Below are positions 33,758 through 42,466 of a stretch of 64,000 nt of DNA, in pieces. The translations under genes were made by a program, and so were the position numbers. Within the stretch, counting starts at the first letter, position 1; every line of letters begins with the position of its first letter. Source of the stretch: Sulfurovum sp. (lineage in GTDB: Bacteria; Campylobacterota; Campylobacteria; Campylobacterales; Sulfurovaceae); NCBI GenBank assembly GCA_030826885.1, contig JAUUDF010000048.1:1-64000 (forward strand), written 5' to 3'. Below the pieces are notes generated by a model. The model saw only the letters and a list, made by a program, of their open reading frames with translations, had not been told where the DNA came from and did no database searches.

Positions 33758-34408
33758 TTAGGCAACATCCGCACAGAAGCTGTCAAGCTGTGCGTTGATA
33801 TACTCAAAGTCACTCAGCAAAAACTCCAGTGTCAACTCGCTTCCCTCATGGTAAAGCGGCGTTCTGGACTCTTTTTTCGCATTGATGAGAAACATCGGTG
33901 CCCACTCAAGCAGGTGGTCTCGCATAAAGCCTTTTTGAATCTGAAACAGTTCGCAGATTCCCTCTTTGTCACCTGCCTCAAGCGCTTTAAGCTGTGCCTT
34001 GCAGAGCATATACATGAATTCCAATTCCACACCGATATGGTCACCGCTGACCACCCTTGCCTTTTCAAGCTCTACCCTGAAATCAAGCGCATCGTAGAGT
34101 TCAATGACAGGGTTGCCTTTACCGCTGTCGATCATCTGGTCATCACGGACATAAAAACTCTCGTAGGGAACAAGATGCATCAAAAAGAGGTTGGCGAAAT
34201 CGACATTGTAATACGCCTCTATCAACTCTTTCATGCTCTTGTCATTGCGCTTCGACCAGTTTTGATAGTTGGGAAAGAGTGCGTATATCGCTTCATCACT
34301 TTCGATCGTTTTCAAAAAATCCTCATCGACTTCCTTGATCATCAAACGTGAGATCAGAGCATAAAGTGCAATGCGGTTTTCAAGATCCTGTTTTAGCGTT
34401 TCCATCAT
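33758..34408 (-). CDS. TorD-family molybdoenzyme chaperone
   Basis: A 216-residue all-helical cytoplasmic protein. It has the TorD/DmsD features: YESFYVRDDQM (usual Y-x-S-x-Y near the middle), the HIGVELEFMYMLC helix (E-L-x-F-M) and the C-terminal DHLLEWAPMFL. Such proteins bind the Tat signal of the catalytic subunit and hold it until the cofactor is inserted; the partner is the 34535-37891 gene product. The start at 34408 follows AAGGG; a second ATG is next to it. Confidence 0.85.
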   Translation of the reverse strand: MMETLKQDLENRIALYALISRLMIKEVDEDFLKTIESDEAIYALFPNYQNWSKRNDKSMKELIEAYYNVDFANLFLMHLVPYESFYVRDDQMIDSGKGNPVIELYDALDFRVELEKARVVSGDHIGVELEFMYMLCKAQLKALEAGDKEGICELFQIQKGFMRDHLLEWAPMFLINAKKESRTPLYHEGSELTLEFLLSDFEYINAQLDSFCADVA

Positions 34409-34506
34409 ATCCCTTATGGTGTAAATTTTTGGCAACTATACCACTTTCAAGATAAATAGCACGAATAAGAAAAATATTTATCTGGAAAATAGTGTCGGAT
34501 GAAGGC

Positions 34507-34525
34507 GGGCAGCAGGCTGCTGCCC
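34507..34525 (-). other. GC-rich hairpin between Mo catalytic subunit and chaperone genes
   Basis: GGGCAGC-AGGCT-GCTGCCC forms a perfect 7-bp GC-rich stem 9 bases after the catalytic-subunit stop. It has no T-run, so it more likely protects an RNA 3-prime end or gives partial read-through, lowering chaperone-gene expression relative to the enzyme. Confidence 0.5.
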
Positions 34526-34534
34526 AAATGAACA

Positions 34535-37500
34535 CTACCCTGTAATATCTACAGAGTATGCTTTGAGTGTCAGAGGTACTGCCGGACGCTTCATGTGTAC
34601 CGGACGTCTGAGCTTGTCACCTTTGGCAAGCGGTCTTGTCAGCTTGTCTCTCCAGGCCTGATAGACTTTGAAGTTATTCTCATAGTTGACATAGATATCA
34701 CCAATGACATCATCCGGACCGGCTTTTTCGATGCGAACTTTCTGATGCCATGCATGGTTACCCGCAATCGGGTCAGGATGTGACGGAGCAACGGCATTCT
34801 GCCATGCACCGCTCAGACCATCCCACCAGATATTGTCGAGGTCTTTGTTGTACTCTTTGAACTGCCAGGTATCTTTACGTGCCTGCATACCTTCATTGAG
34901 CCCCTGCTTAGGCTTGAGCGTACCGATCTTGCCATCCATTGTCATGTCGTAGAGTGGAGCACCGAGACCCAGAACACCCAGTTTGTGCTCGAAGCCTGGA
35001 ATCTCGACAGCATTTTTCAGCTTCCAACGACCGGCATGGTGTGAACATGCAAGTACGCCAGGCATTGTCGCTTCTGTCGGTACAGCCATCGCGATAAAGT
35101 AACCCGACTCGAGACCTGAAACAGTATCTTCAATGGTTACCTTGATCGCATCTCCACGCTTGATTCCCAGACGCTTGGCATCTGCAGTAGAGATCCATAC
35201 AGGGTTGTGGTTCTGTGAAATCTCCATCAGGTGCTTGGAGTTCACTGAACGGGTATGAATGTTGTACGGCAGTCTAAATACCGTATTGAGTGCGAACTCG
35301 TTCTTGGACGGGTCAATAAAGTCATGGTGTACCTGAGTAACCAGCTGTACCATCTCTTTACGCTCTTTCGCGTTTCTCGGATAGATAGGAATAGCGAATT
35401 CAGGCCATTTCCACTCAGCAAACCATTTGGAGTAGAACTCAAGTTTACCGCTGAGTGTATGGAAGCCTTGTACGATCTTGCCGTCTACTTCCACACCGAT
35501 AGGCTTTTTCCCGCCAAATACATGGTCATGGACAAGCAGTGTGCCGTATTCATCTTTTTCGACTTCACTCTCATCATACTCGTGACCGTGGGCGATGTAT
35601 TTGTTCCCCTCTTTGCGGAGTGGTCTCTCCTGTGGTCTGTATACATGATCCTCTTCAAGCCAGGTACCCATATCTCTCATCATCTCGTAGTTCGGATACT
35701 TCGAATTCGGGTACTTCAGTTTCGCTGTCTTTCTGAGGTTAGGAAGCTTGTCGAATGCTGCCTGATACCACTCCGGAATGGTTACCGCACGGCTTGGATC
35801 CTCTTTGGATGCCCAGAATTTTCTGACACCGAGGCTTCCGTCAGGGTCAACATAGTGAACCATGATGTTCGCCCAGAACTCTACCTCTTCCCAGATTTCG
35901 CCAAGTCCAGCCGTCATATGTGCTTCGAGTGTCGCACGTGCCGGATCTTTCGGTTTCCAGCCAAGTTTTTCAAGTGCGACACGCAGTGCAGGGTTTTTGA
36001 AACTCAGCCATCTTGCCGGTTTTGTAGGCTCGGAAGACTGGTCGTGTCTTTCACCCGCCAGACCGACAGGAAGAACATAGTCACAGAACCAGTTGGTTTC
36101 AGACCAGGTTGGTGACAGGTTGAATGAGAGTTCGATCTTGTCTTCACGCTTCAGTGCTTCGATCCATCTGAATCCGTCCGGGTTGATCCATACAGGGTTG
36201 TACATACGCGGAATCCAGACAGCCAGCTTCTCAGGAATGTGCTTCAGACCTTTTGCTTTCCACTTCGCTCTCCACTCATCATCGAGCAGGAGGTGTGGCA
36301 TGATGTGTGACATCTCGTAGGTACTGAGCGGATACTCAGGCGGCCATGCAATCTCGTTCCATACATCGACTCTTGGCGGTCTTTCGCCTGCAACTGTAGC
36401 CGCATCCCCTTTACCGTTAACAGAGATGACATGCCAGTGGTGCATACCTACACCACCGATGTTTCCGGCCATTGCACCACGCAGTGCCAGAGGGAAGAAA
36501 CCGGAACGGGTATTCATCCATCCCCCTCTGTGACCGATAGTTCCGGCTCTCCAGAGGAATGTGGAAATTCTGTCACCGGCATCGATGAACATATCAAAGA
36601 GTTCGTCAAGTTTGTGACCGTAACCTTCCATTTTACACTCTTTGACAACAAACTCTTTGGTGTATGGCGAATAGATCTCTTTGAGCATCTCGATGAAACT
36701 TTCATAACTCTCATCCTGAGGTACCTGTTTCATGTAGCCTTTGGAGACCATCAGCGCAAGCTGCTCTTTGTCTTTCATCAACTGTTCCCAGTTGACCCAG
36801 TTCTTAAAGAACGCGTGGTTTACCAGGTCTTTCCCGTGAATATCTTTTTCATTCAAAATTCTGTTGGCAAGGTGCAGATAAAGCGCTGCTTCCGTACCCG
36901 GCCATACAGGAATCCAAAGATCCGCCATACCCGCAGAGTTGGACATACGAGGGTCCATAACGACCAGTTTCGCTCCCTTTTTTCTTGCATCGGCAATATA
37001 GCCTGCAGACTGCTGGAAGTAGTGACCTGCATCCGCAGCGTGAGAAGACTGGAGGAAGATCAGTTTCGCATTCGCCCAATCCGGAGAGTTTCTGTCATCG
37101 TTCACCCACTGGATGGTACCTTCACGTGCACCTGCAGAACAGATGTTGGTATGTGAGTCGTATCCGTCAAGTCCCATAGAGTGCGGAACACGGTGACCGA
37201 AACCGTTCTCGTTCGGACGACCAACATGGTACATGATCATCTTTTTGGAGACTTCATCGCCTCTTTTGAGCGTATCGTGCATCTTTTTACCGATGGTCGC
37301 CATCGCTTCGTCCCATGTGGTTCTTACCCACTTGCCTTCACCCCTTTTGGAACCCGGTGCTCTTTTAAGCGGGAAAGGAATTCTGTCCGGATCGTACATC
37401 TGTGTCTGGGTAGCATACCCTTTTGCACAGTTACGTCCGCGTGAACCGGCATGCAGCGGGTTACCCATGTATTTTTTGACGAAAAGGTCTCTTGGGTTTT

Positions 37501-37891
37501 TCGTTCTCTTATACTCACCGATCTCGACCCATGCAGTCAGACCACACTGTGCTTCACAGTTGGAGCAGACTGTCGGAACAAGCATAAACTCGTTGACTTT
37601 GATCCCGTCAGGGTTGTTTTCGCTTGCAACACCCTTTCTTCCTACACCTCCACGTTTCCAGTCATCACCATCAAGCTCTTTGAAACTGTCCCACTGCTCA
37701 AGCGGTGGATAGAATGAAAGGCTCTTTGGTGTGGCAGTGAAGGTCTTCTCTTCAGCCTCTGCAGGCGTCTCGACGATTGTCTCGAATACACCTGCCGCCA
37801 GTGTCACTCCGGCAACAGAGTAAGCGGTTCCCTTAAGGAAGCTTCTTCTACTCTCTATAAAATGGTTGTCTTGATTCATTGATTTTGTCAT
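34535..37891 (-). CDS. Tat-exported molybdopterin oxidoreductase catalytic subunit
   Basis: A 1118-residue DMSO-reductase-family enzyme. The twin-arginine signal is SRRSFLKG at about residues 14-21, so it is folded in the cytoplasm and exported. The N-terminal Fe4S4 motif follows the C-x2-C-x3-C pattern (VCSNCEAQCG) with a fourth Cys in GRNCAKG. The residue coordinating Mo is probably the Cys in HTNICSAGARE, and the C-terminal cap domain (about 950-1100) matches the family. It is coupled to a four-cluster ferredoxin and NrfD subunit, as in polysulfide, tetrathionate and sulfite (SoeABC-like) enzymes. The large size and long middle inserts prevent a firm substrate call; sulfur or other oxyanion chemistry is inferred. 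Confidence 0.88.
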   Translation of the reverse strand: MTKSMNQDNHFIESRRSFLKGTAYSVAGVTLAAGVFETIVETPAEAEEKTFTATPKSLSFYPPLEQWDSFKELDGDDWKRGGVGRKGVASENNPDGIKVNEFMLVPTVCSNCEAQCGLTAWVEIGEYKRTKNPRDLFVKKYMGNPLHAGSRGRNCAKGYATQTQMYDPDRIPFPLKRAPGSKRGEGKWVRTTWDEAMATIGKKMHDTLKRGDEVSKKMIMYHVGRPNENGFGHRVPHSMGLDGYDSHTNICSAGAREGTIQWVNDDRNSPDWANAKLIFLQSSHAADAGHYFQQSAGYIADARKKGAKLVVMDPRMSNSAGMADLWIPVWPGTEAALYLHLANRILNEKDIHGKDLVNHAFFKNWVNWEQLMKDKEQLALMVSKGYMKQVPQDESYESFIEMLKEIYSPYTKEFVVKECKMEGYGHKLDELFDMFIDAGDRISTFLWRAGTIGHRGGWMNTRSGFFPLALRGAMAGNIGGVGMHHWHVISVNGKGDAATVAGERPPRVDVWNEIAWPPEYPLSTYEMSHIMPHLLLDDEWRAKWKAKGLKHIPEKLAVWIPRMYNPVWINPDGFRWIEALKREDKIELSFNLSPTWSETNWFCDYVLPVGLAGERHDQSSEPTKPARWLSFKNPALRVALEKLGWKPKDPARATLEAHMTAGLGEIWEEVEFWANIMVHYVDPDGSLGVRKFWASKEDPSRAVTIPEWYQAAFDKLPNLRKTAKLKYPNSKYPNYEMMRDMGTWLEEDHVYRPQERPLRKEGNKYIAHGHEYDESEVEKDEYGTLLVHDHVFGGKKPIGVEVDGKIVQGFHTLSGKLEFYSKWFAEWKWPEFAIPIYPRNAKERKEMVQLVTQVHHDFIDPSKNEFALNTVFRLPYNIHTRSVNSKHLMEISQNHNPVWISTADAKRLGIKRGDAIKVTIEDTVSGLESGYFIAMAVPTEATMPGVLACSHHAGRWKLKNAVEIPGFEHKLGVLGLGAPLYDMTMDGKIGTLKPKQGLNEGMQARKDTWQFKEYNKDLDNIWWDGLSGAWQNAVAPSHPDPIAGNHAWHQKVRIEKAGPDDVIGDIYVNYENNFKVYQAWRDKLTRPLAKGDKLRRPVHMKRPAVPLTLKAYSVDITG

Positions 37892-37903
37892 AGATACTCC
37901 TCC

Positions 37904-38851
37904 TTAACTCAACGGTAGCATTTGTGGGATTTTAAGCCATACATCTTTTGCCATGTACAGTCCGATCAATGCCAACAGTGCCGCAAATCTCAGCAGCGTT
38001 TTATTATCACTCTTCATGCTGCTTACAGCAAGGAAGAAAGGTACGATAAATCCAAGTACCATACCGAACCAGAACTCAGTGTTGTACTCACCGCCTGCAT
38101 GCACATATGCCAGTGTCGCTTCCGCCTCAGCTGACTTGAATGAGAAGAAATACTCACCCATATACATCAGGAAGCTAAACAGCGTAGAGATCGCCAATAC
38201 AAGCGCGAGATCACGTCTTGCTTCCGTACTCCATTTGCCTGATACGAAGATCAGTCCCGCAGAACCGGCCAGAAGTGCCGCCCAGATCATCTGCATAACC
38301 TCAGCTGGAGTCTGCCACAGTTCTCTTGCACTGGACTCCGCCATGATGATGGCTGTATACATTGTAACAGGGAATGCGAGGAATACAACGAACGGGAAAA
38401 GTTTTTCATAGAGCCCGCTGTTTGCTCTTGCCGCATTTGCCAATGCACAGTTCTTTCTGATATTCGGATGCGCATCAAAGAAGCCGATGACAAGTAGAAT
38501 GGTTACCAGTGCCGTAAAGAGTGACGCCATCCAAGCCCCTACCGTAATGGCAGATGTCCAATGCGGATGGAGGAAAATATTGACCATTCTGTACGGCTGA
38601 TGAAGATCCGTCAGCGTAAAGAGCAAAAAGATATTCAAAAATACGAATGAGATCAGCGGCATGGTCCATCTGAGATTAGGCATTTCATCTTTCTTGTGTC
38701 TGTAAAGCAAAAAGGCACCGACAATAATAACGCCTGTACCGACCGATTTAGCCCACATGTTAAGTGTAATCATCCAGCCCCAGATAATACCCGGAAGCGC
38801 GACGTCCAACGTTACAACAGCTTGTGTTGCGTGAATTCCATGTTCTACCAT
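37904..38851 (-). CDS. NrfD-family membrane anchor of the Mo enzyme
   Basis: A 315-residue integral membrane protein with about nine helices and no cofactor motif, of the NrfD/PsrC type that exchanges electrons with quinones. Representative helices are MPLISFVFLNIFLLFTLTD, GAWMASLFTALVTILLVIG and MVLGFIVPFFLAVSSM. A polar loop (DLHQPYRMVNIFLHPHWTS) resembles the quinone-facing segment of PsrC. Its ATG overlaps the ferredoxin TAA by one base, and the catalytic subunit gene begins 12 bases after it, so the BCA order forms one transcript. Confidence 0.88.
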   Translation of the reverse strand: MVEHGIHATQAVVTLDVALPGIIWGWMITLNMWAKSVGTGVIIVGAFLLYRHKKDEMPNLRWTMPLISFVFLNIFLLFTLTDLHQPYRMVNIFLHPHWTSAITVGAWMASLFTALVTILLVIGFFDAHPNIRKNCALANAARANSGLYEKLFPFVVFLAFPVTMYTAIIMAESSARELWQTPAEVMQMIWAALLAGSAGLIFVSGKWSTEARRDLALVLAISTLFSFLMYMGEYFFSFKSAEAEATLAYVHAGGEYNTEFWFGMVLGFIVPFFLAVSSMKSDNKTLLRFAALLALIGLYMAKDVWLKIPQMLPLS

Positions 38852-39609
38852 TAGTAACCTCCCTCTTCTTCATGAGACTCATGCGCATTATTGTCAAAGT
38901 CCACGAAACTTTTATTATCAAGATGTTCATGTGAAGTGAACGGTGCAAGGAATCTGTCGATGACACCATGGTGAGGATCACCAACATGCTCCAGGTGTGT
39001 GATATTGTTAAAGAGGTTGTAGCCCTCAAGTCTCTGCTGTGCCAGAGGATCGAGTGTCTGTGTACCGCCACCTACATAATAGTGTTTAGGTTCAGTATTT
39101 TTCTCAGGTTTACGTACCTGTACTGCACCCTGATGCTCCATAATATACTGTGAAATATGACTTGTATCATCTTCTACATCACCGAAGATGTTTGCCTGAA
39201 CCGGACAGACAACCACACACGCAGGCATCATACCGCTTTCAATACGGTGTGCACAATAGGTACATTTGTCAGCGGTATTGGTCTCCGGATCCATATAGAT
39301 CGCACCGTAAGGACACGCCATCATACATCCGGCACATCCGATACAGCGTGCGCTGTCAACATTGACGATCCCGTTTTCAAGATAGTGCAGTGCCGATACT
39401 GGACATATTCGCTCACACGGTGCACTTTCACAATGGTTACAGCGAAGCGGAGTAAACGATCTTGATGTATCGGGGAATGTCCCGATATCGATATATTTTA
39501 CACGCAGACGCCAAGAGCCGAGTGGCACTTCGTTTTCCACTTTACAAGCCACTTCACAACCCTTACAACCCATACACAGGTTGAGGTCAACCAAGAAACC
39601 TAGTTTCAT
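38851..39609 (-). CDS. Four-cluster ferredoxin subunit of the Mo enzyme
   Basis: A 252-residue iron-sulfur subunit of the PsrB/DmsB type with 16 Cys arranged for four 4Fe-4S clusters: CMGCKGCEVAC, CNHCESAPCERICP, CIGCAGCMMACP and CTYCAHRIESGMMPACVVVCP. It passes electrons between the catalytic subunit and NrfD. The last 70 residues are an acidic, His-rich tail (HHGVIDRF, HESHEEEGGY), not usual in the family. It has no signal of its own, consistent with export together with the Tat subunit. AAGGAGGAAGT precedes the ATG. Confidence 0.9.
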   Translation of the reverse strand: MKLGFLVDLNLCMGCKGCEVACKVENEVPLGSWRLRVKYIDIGTFPDTSRSFTPLRCNHCESAPCERICPVSALHYLENGIVNVDSARCIGCAGCMMACPYGAIYMDPETNTADKCTYCAHRIESGMMPACVVVCPVQANIFGDVEDDTSHISQYIMEHQGAVQVRKPEKNTEPKHYYVGGGTQTLDPLAQQRLEGYNLFNNITHLEHVGDPHHGVIDRFLAPFTSHEHLDNKSFVDFDNNAHESHEEEGGY

Positions 39610-39633
39610 ACTTCCTCCTTGAGAATTTTGTTC

Positions 39634-39642
39634 CTTATATCA
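39634..39642 (-). promoter_or_regulatory. Extended -10 promoter of the Mo-oxidoreductase locus
   Basis: TGA-TATAAG on the minus strand is a near-consensus extended -10, about 25 bases upstream of the ferredoxin ATG. An inverted repeat further upstream (ACACTT at 39669-39674 and AAGTGT at 39690-39695) could be a regulator site. Confidence 0.4.
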
Positions 39643-39718
39643 CCTATCTTTCAATAAGTATATATAATACACTTTTATTGTATTACATGAAGTGTTAACA
39701 TTCAATGAGTTTGGAGGG

Positions 39719-39752
39719 AAAAAAATATTTTTACGGTTTTATGCGTAAAAAT
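39719..39752 (-). terminator. Rho-independent terminator downstream of sensor kinase gene
   Basis: On the minus strand a perfect 9-bp stem (ATTTTTACG / CGTAAAAAT, 8-base loop) is followed by a run of seven T. It lies about 90 bases after the kinase stop and would insulate the Mo locus promoter. Confidence 0.7.
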
Positions 39753-39783
39753 GTATGTTTTGGTAGCACCGAAAAAAACAGCT

Positions 39784-39825
39784 TCAATCATTCTCATTTA
39801 TCTAATCAGAAAAATGAATGATTGA
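39784..39825 (-). terminator. Long inverted repeat just after sensor kinase gene
   Basis: TCAATCATTC at 39784-39793 pairs with GAATGATTGA at 39816-39825, and the arms extend a few more bases with one bulge. On the minus strand it is followed by CTGTTTTTTT, so it may be a first terminator ahead of the one at 39719-39752. Confidence 0.5.
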
Positions 39826-39841
39826 TGAAAAATATCACAAT

Positions 39842-40891
39842 TTATGATTTTTTATCGTCAGAATGGCAGGAAAGTCGGAAAGAAAAGGTTGAGCCTTCAT
39901 GGAGTTTGCTCTCTATGTGCAGTTGACTTCCGTGTAACTTTAAAATGGTCTTGACAATAGAGAGCCCCAGTCCCATGGAGTTATCCCAGCTGTGTGTACC
40001 CGAACGGTAGAACTTTTTGGTCACTTTCTGAATATCCTCTTCGCTAATGCCTACACCGTGGTCACGTACCGAAACACCACAGTCGCTGGTGACCGTAACA
40101 TGAATATCCTCTTTGGAATATTTCAGGGCATTTTCCATGAGGTTCTTCAGTACAACCTCTACTAAAGTTCTGTCGGCGTAAACCATGTACGTTTGTCCGT
40201 CAAGAAGAATCTGTCTGTTTTTGTACTTCTCTTCAAGTGAACGTTTCACTTCCTGTGCCAATGCATAGAGATCGAAACTGCTCTGGTGGAGGGTGGCCTG
40301 TCCGCTTTCGAATTTGTTCCAGAGGATCAAACGTCCAAGCAGCATCTCGATTTTGTTACCGTTATTGTAAATTTTTTCAAGAAACTTGTTTCTAAGTACA
40401 GGAGGGATATCCGGTTCTTCATGCAGGGTCTGCGAATAGCCCATGATTGAGGCGATAGGATTGCGAAGCTCATGGGCAATAGCAGAGATCATGTCGGCCC
40501 GCTGTCTGTTTTTGAGTTTGAGTTTGGCATTGTAACGCTGTTTGATGTTGTCACGCTTCTTTGCTTTCTTCAATGCTTTGAGAAGATTGTGGTTCATCTC
40601 TTCGAACTCTTTGGTCCAAAAATGTTTGGAAACCTCAGCGTCATCAAGGTTGTCTGGGTTTTTCAAATAGCCGTTTAGCGTATTCAATGCCTTTTGTATC
40701 TTTTTGCTGCCACGCCATATGACAAGCATAAAAAGAAACAGGCTCGCTATAACCCAGACAGAAACCATCATAATTTCCCTTCTGTCAAAACCGATCATGT
40801 ACATCGTCATAAAAAACAAAGAGAGAATAAGCACGGCAGCAGTAGCAAGCCGCACTATGATGTATTTTGTAAAATGTACTTTTGAGGACAT
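39842..40891 (-). CDS. Sensor histidine kinase (orphan)
   Basis: A 349-residue inner-membrane kinase: two N-terminal helices (about 12-34 and 38-58) with almost no periplasmic loop, a coiled linker, a dimerisation box with phospho-His in SAIAHELRNPIASIMGYSQ, and an ATP domain with LMENALKYS (N box), RDHGVGI (G1) and MGLGLSIVK (G2). It resembles short-sensor kinases that sense within the membrane. No response regulator is adjacent; it ends the dapE-containing run, 18 bases after dapE. Target unknown. Confidence 0.88.
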   Translation of the reverse strand: MSSKVHFTKYIIVRLATAAVLILSLFFMTMYMIGFDRREIMMVSVWVIASLFLFMLVIWRGSKKIQKALNTLNGYLKNPDNLDDAEVSKHFWTKEFEEMNHNLLKALKKAKKRDNIKQRYNAKLKLKNRQRADMISAIAHELRNPIASIMGYSQTLHEEPDIPPVLRNKFLEKIYNNGNKIEMLLGRLILWNKFESGQATLHQSSFDLYALAQEVKRSLEEKYKNRQILLDGQTYMVYADRTLVEVVLKNLMENALKYSKEDIHVTVTSDCGVSVRDHGVGISEEDIQKVTKKFYRSGTHSWDNSMGLGLSIVKTILKLHGSQLHIESKLHEGSTFSFRLSCHSDDKKS

Positions 40892-40909
40892 ACGATTACC
40901 TGTACCTGC

Positions 40910-42034
40910 TTATGTAGTCGAAAAGTGGGTTACTACGTCAGAAAAAACACGGAAAAGCTGCTTGACTTCATTGATTGAAGTGTTTTCATTGGGAGCATGG
41001 ATCGTATCGTTTATCACACCGAATTCAACGACATCAATGCCGTATGCACCCATAAATCGGGCATCACTTGTACCGCCTGCGGTTGAGAGTTTGGTTTCAA
41101 TGCCCGTAATTTTCCTGATGCTTTGGCGCATCTGTCTTACAATTTGGGAATCATGATTGGTTACAAATGGGTACGACCCCTGGGTAAGAACCAGTTCATA
41201 GTCCATTCCCTCAAGTACCTCATCAATATGTTCTCTGACATCTTCCTGTGTTGTTTGTGTGGAATTGCGCACATTGAACATGATTTTCAGTTCACCCGGA
41301 GTGACATTCGTCACTTCCATGCCACCGCGAATATCGGTAATGACCATTTTACTCGGTGCAAAATCCTCATCACCGTCATCAAGGTGAATCCCCGCCAGAC
41401 GGTGCATTACGGAGGAGACCTGGTGTACGGGATTTATAGCTTTTTCAGGATATGCTGCATGTCCCTGTTTCCCGTGTATTGTCAAATAACCGTTTATCGA
41501 TCCTCTTCTGCCTATTTTGATGGCATCGCCAAAGCTCTTTTCACAGGTTGGTTCTGCCACGACACAGTAGTCCGGCAGCATACCGATATCTTTCAGATGC
41601 GCAAGCATAATCTGCGTGCCGTATGTCGCTTCGCCCTCTTCATCCGATGTCAACAGCAAAGAGAGTGTACCGTTGAAGGCTTTCGCCTCTTTGAGTGTTT
41701 GCACAAAGGCTGCTACACCGCTTTTCATATCCTGTGTGCCGCGCGCGTAGATACGTCCCTCTTTGATGACAGGGACAAACGGATCGGTATCCCACCCTTT
41801 TCCGGGAGGCACGACATCTACATGGCCGGCAAAGCACAGATGGTCTCCCTCACCGAAACGTTTATACAAAAAGAGGTTCTTCACCCCCTCTTTGTTGACG
41901 TAGACCGCTTCATACGCTTCAAGGTACTCTTCGATGAACTGTAGACTTCCTGCATCATCCGGTGTAATCGATTCGAAACTGAGCAGTTTCATGAAAAGGT
42001 CAACCACATCCATCTGCTGTTGTTCATGTTTCAT
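40910..42034 (-). CDS. dapE: Succinyl-diaminopimelate desuccinylase
   Basis: Removes succinate from N-succinyl-LL-diaminopimelate in lysine and peptidoglycan synthesis. The 374-residue M20 metallohydrolase has the zinc ligands in FAGHVDVVPPG and GTQDMKSGVAAF, the TSDEEGEA catalytic acid and ligand, AEPTCEKSFGDAIKIGRRGS, and a late HAPNENTSI His. The longer frame starts at 42058, but 42034 (MKHEQQQ) fits the ribosome site region (AGGA) better; an internal ATG at 42013 is another option. It follows the rhodanese gene by 31 bases. Confidence 0.92.
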   Translation of the reverse strand: MKHEQQQMDVVDLFMKLLSFESITPDDAGSLQFIEEYLEAYEAVYVNKEGVKNLFLYKRFGEGDHLCFAGHVDVVPPGKGWDTDPFVPVIKEGRIYARGTQDMKSGVAAFVQTLKEAKAFNGTLSLLLTSDEEGEATYGTQIMLAHLKDIGMLPDYCVVAEPTCEKSFGDAIKIGRRGSINGYLTIHGKQGHAAYPEKAINPVHQVSSVMHRLAGIHLDDGDEDFAPSKMVITDIRGGMEVTNVTPGELKIMFNVRNSTQTTQEDVREHIDEVLEGMDYELVLTQGSYPFVTNHDSQIVRQMRQSIRKITGIETKLSTAGGTSDARFMGAYGIDVVEFGVINDTIHAPNENTSINEVKQLFRVFSDVVTHFSTT

Positions 42035-42065
42035 AAATGGTATATCCTGTGAGTGCAAGGCAAGA

Positions 42066-42413
42066 TCAACGCTCTATCTCTCCGCTATAGGTAACAATAC
42101 CGCCATAGTGGTTGATTGCATTTTCAAAACCGTTGGAAGCGAAAACGTGTCTTACCTGCGCACTTCTGCTGCCTGTTCTACACGTAAATATAACCGGCTT
42201 TTTGTCTTTGTATTCGTTAAAAAGTGTCTCGGCCCACTCCTGAAAAGTGGACGTAGGTTTTAGCATATCGACACCTTTGATATGTCCGGCATCATACTCC
42301 ATCTGCTCACGTACATCCACAAGCAGGAAGTCCGCCTCGCCGTTGGCTCTGGCGTCAAGCAGTGTCTGAAGATCACTTGATGTAATATCCGGTTTAGTCA
42401 ATAATTCGTGCAT
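42066..42413 (-). CDS. Rhodanese-domain protein
   Basis: A single-domain rhodanese of 115 residues. LLVDVREQMEYDAGHIKG is the standard first motif, and CRTGSRS is the active-site loop with the persulfide-carrying Cys; a GlpE/PspE-type six-residue loop suggests a sulfur donor such as thiosulfate or a sulfur-carrier role. It lacks a signal peptide, so it is cytoplasmic. The ATG at 42413 follows GAGGTGACAATT. It is located between the thioredoxin reductase catalytic subunit and dapE. Confidence 0.88.
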   Translation of the reverse strand: MHELLTKPDITSSDLQTLLDARANGEADFLLVDVREQMEYDAGHIKGVDMLKPTSTFQEWAETLFNEYKDKKPVIFTCRTGSRSAQVRHVFASNGFENAINHYGGIVTYSGEIER

Positions 42414-42466
42414 AATTGTCACCTCGCTATAGAAAATAGTCGCGTATTATACCCAAATTATTTTGC

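Noticed and set aside
35255-36115. 286-codon plus-strand frame inside the molybdoenzyme gene
   Set aside because: Antisense shadow of a well-conserved catalytic subunit; no start signal.
34535-37891. Selenocysteine in the molybdoenzyme
   Set aside because: The frame has no internal TGA, and the expected metal ligand position holds an ordinary Cys (HTNICSAG).
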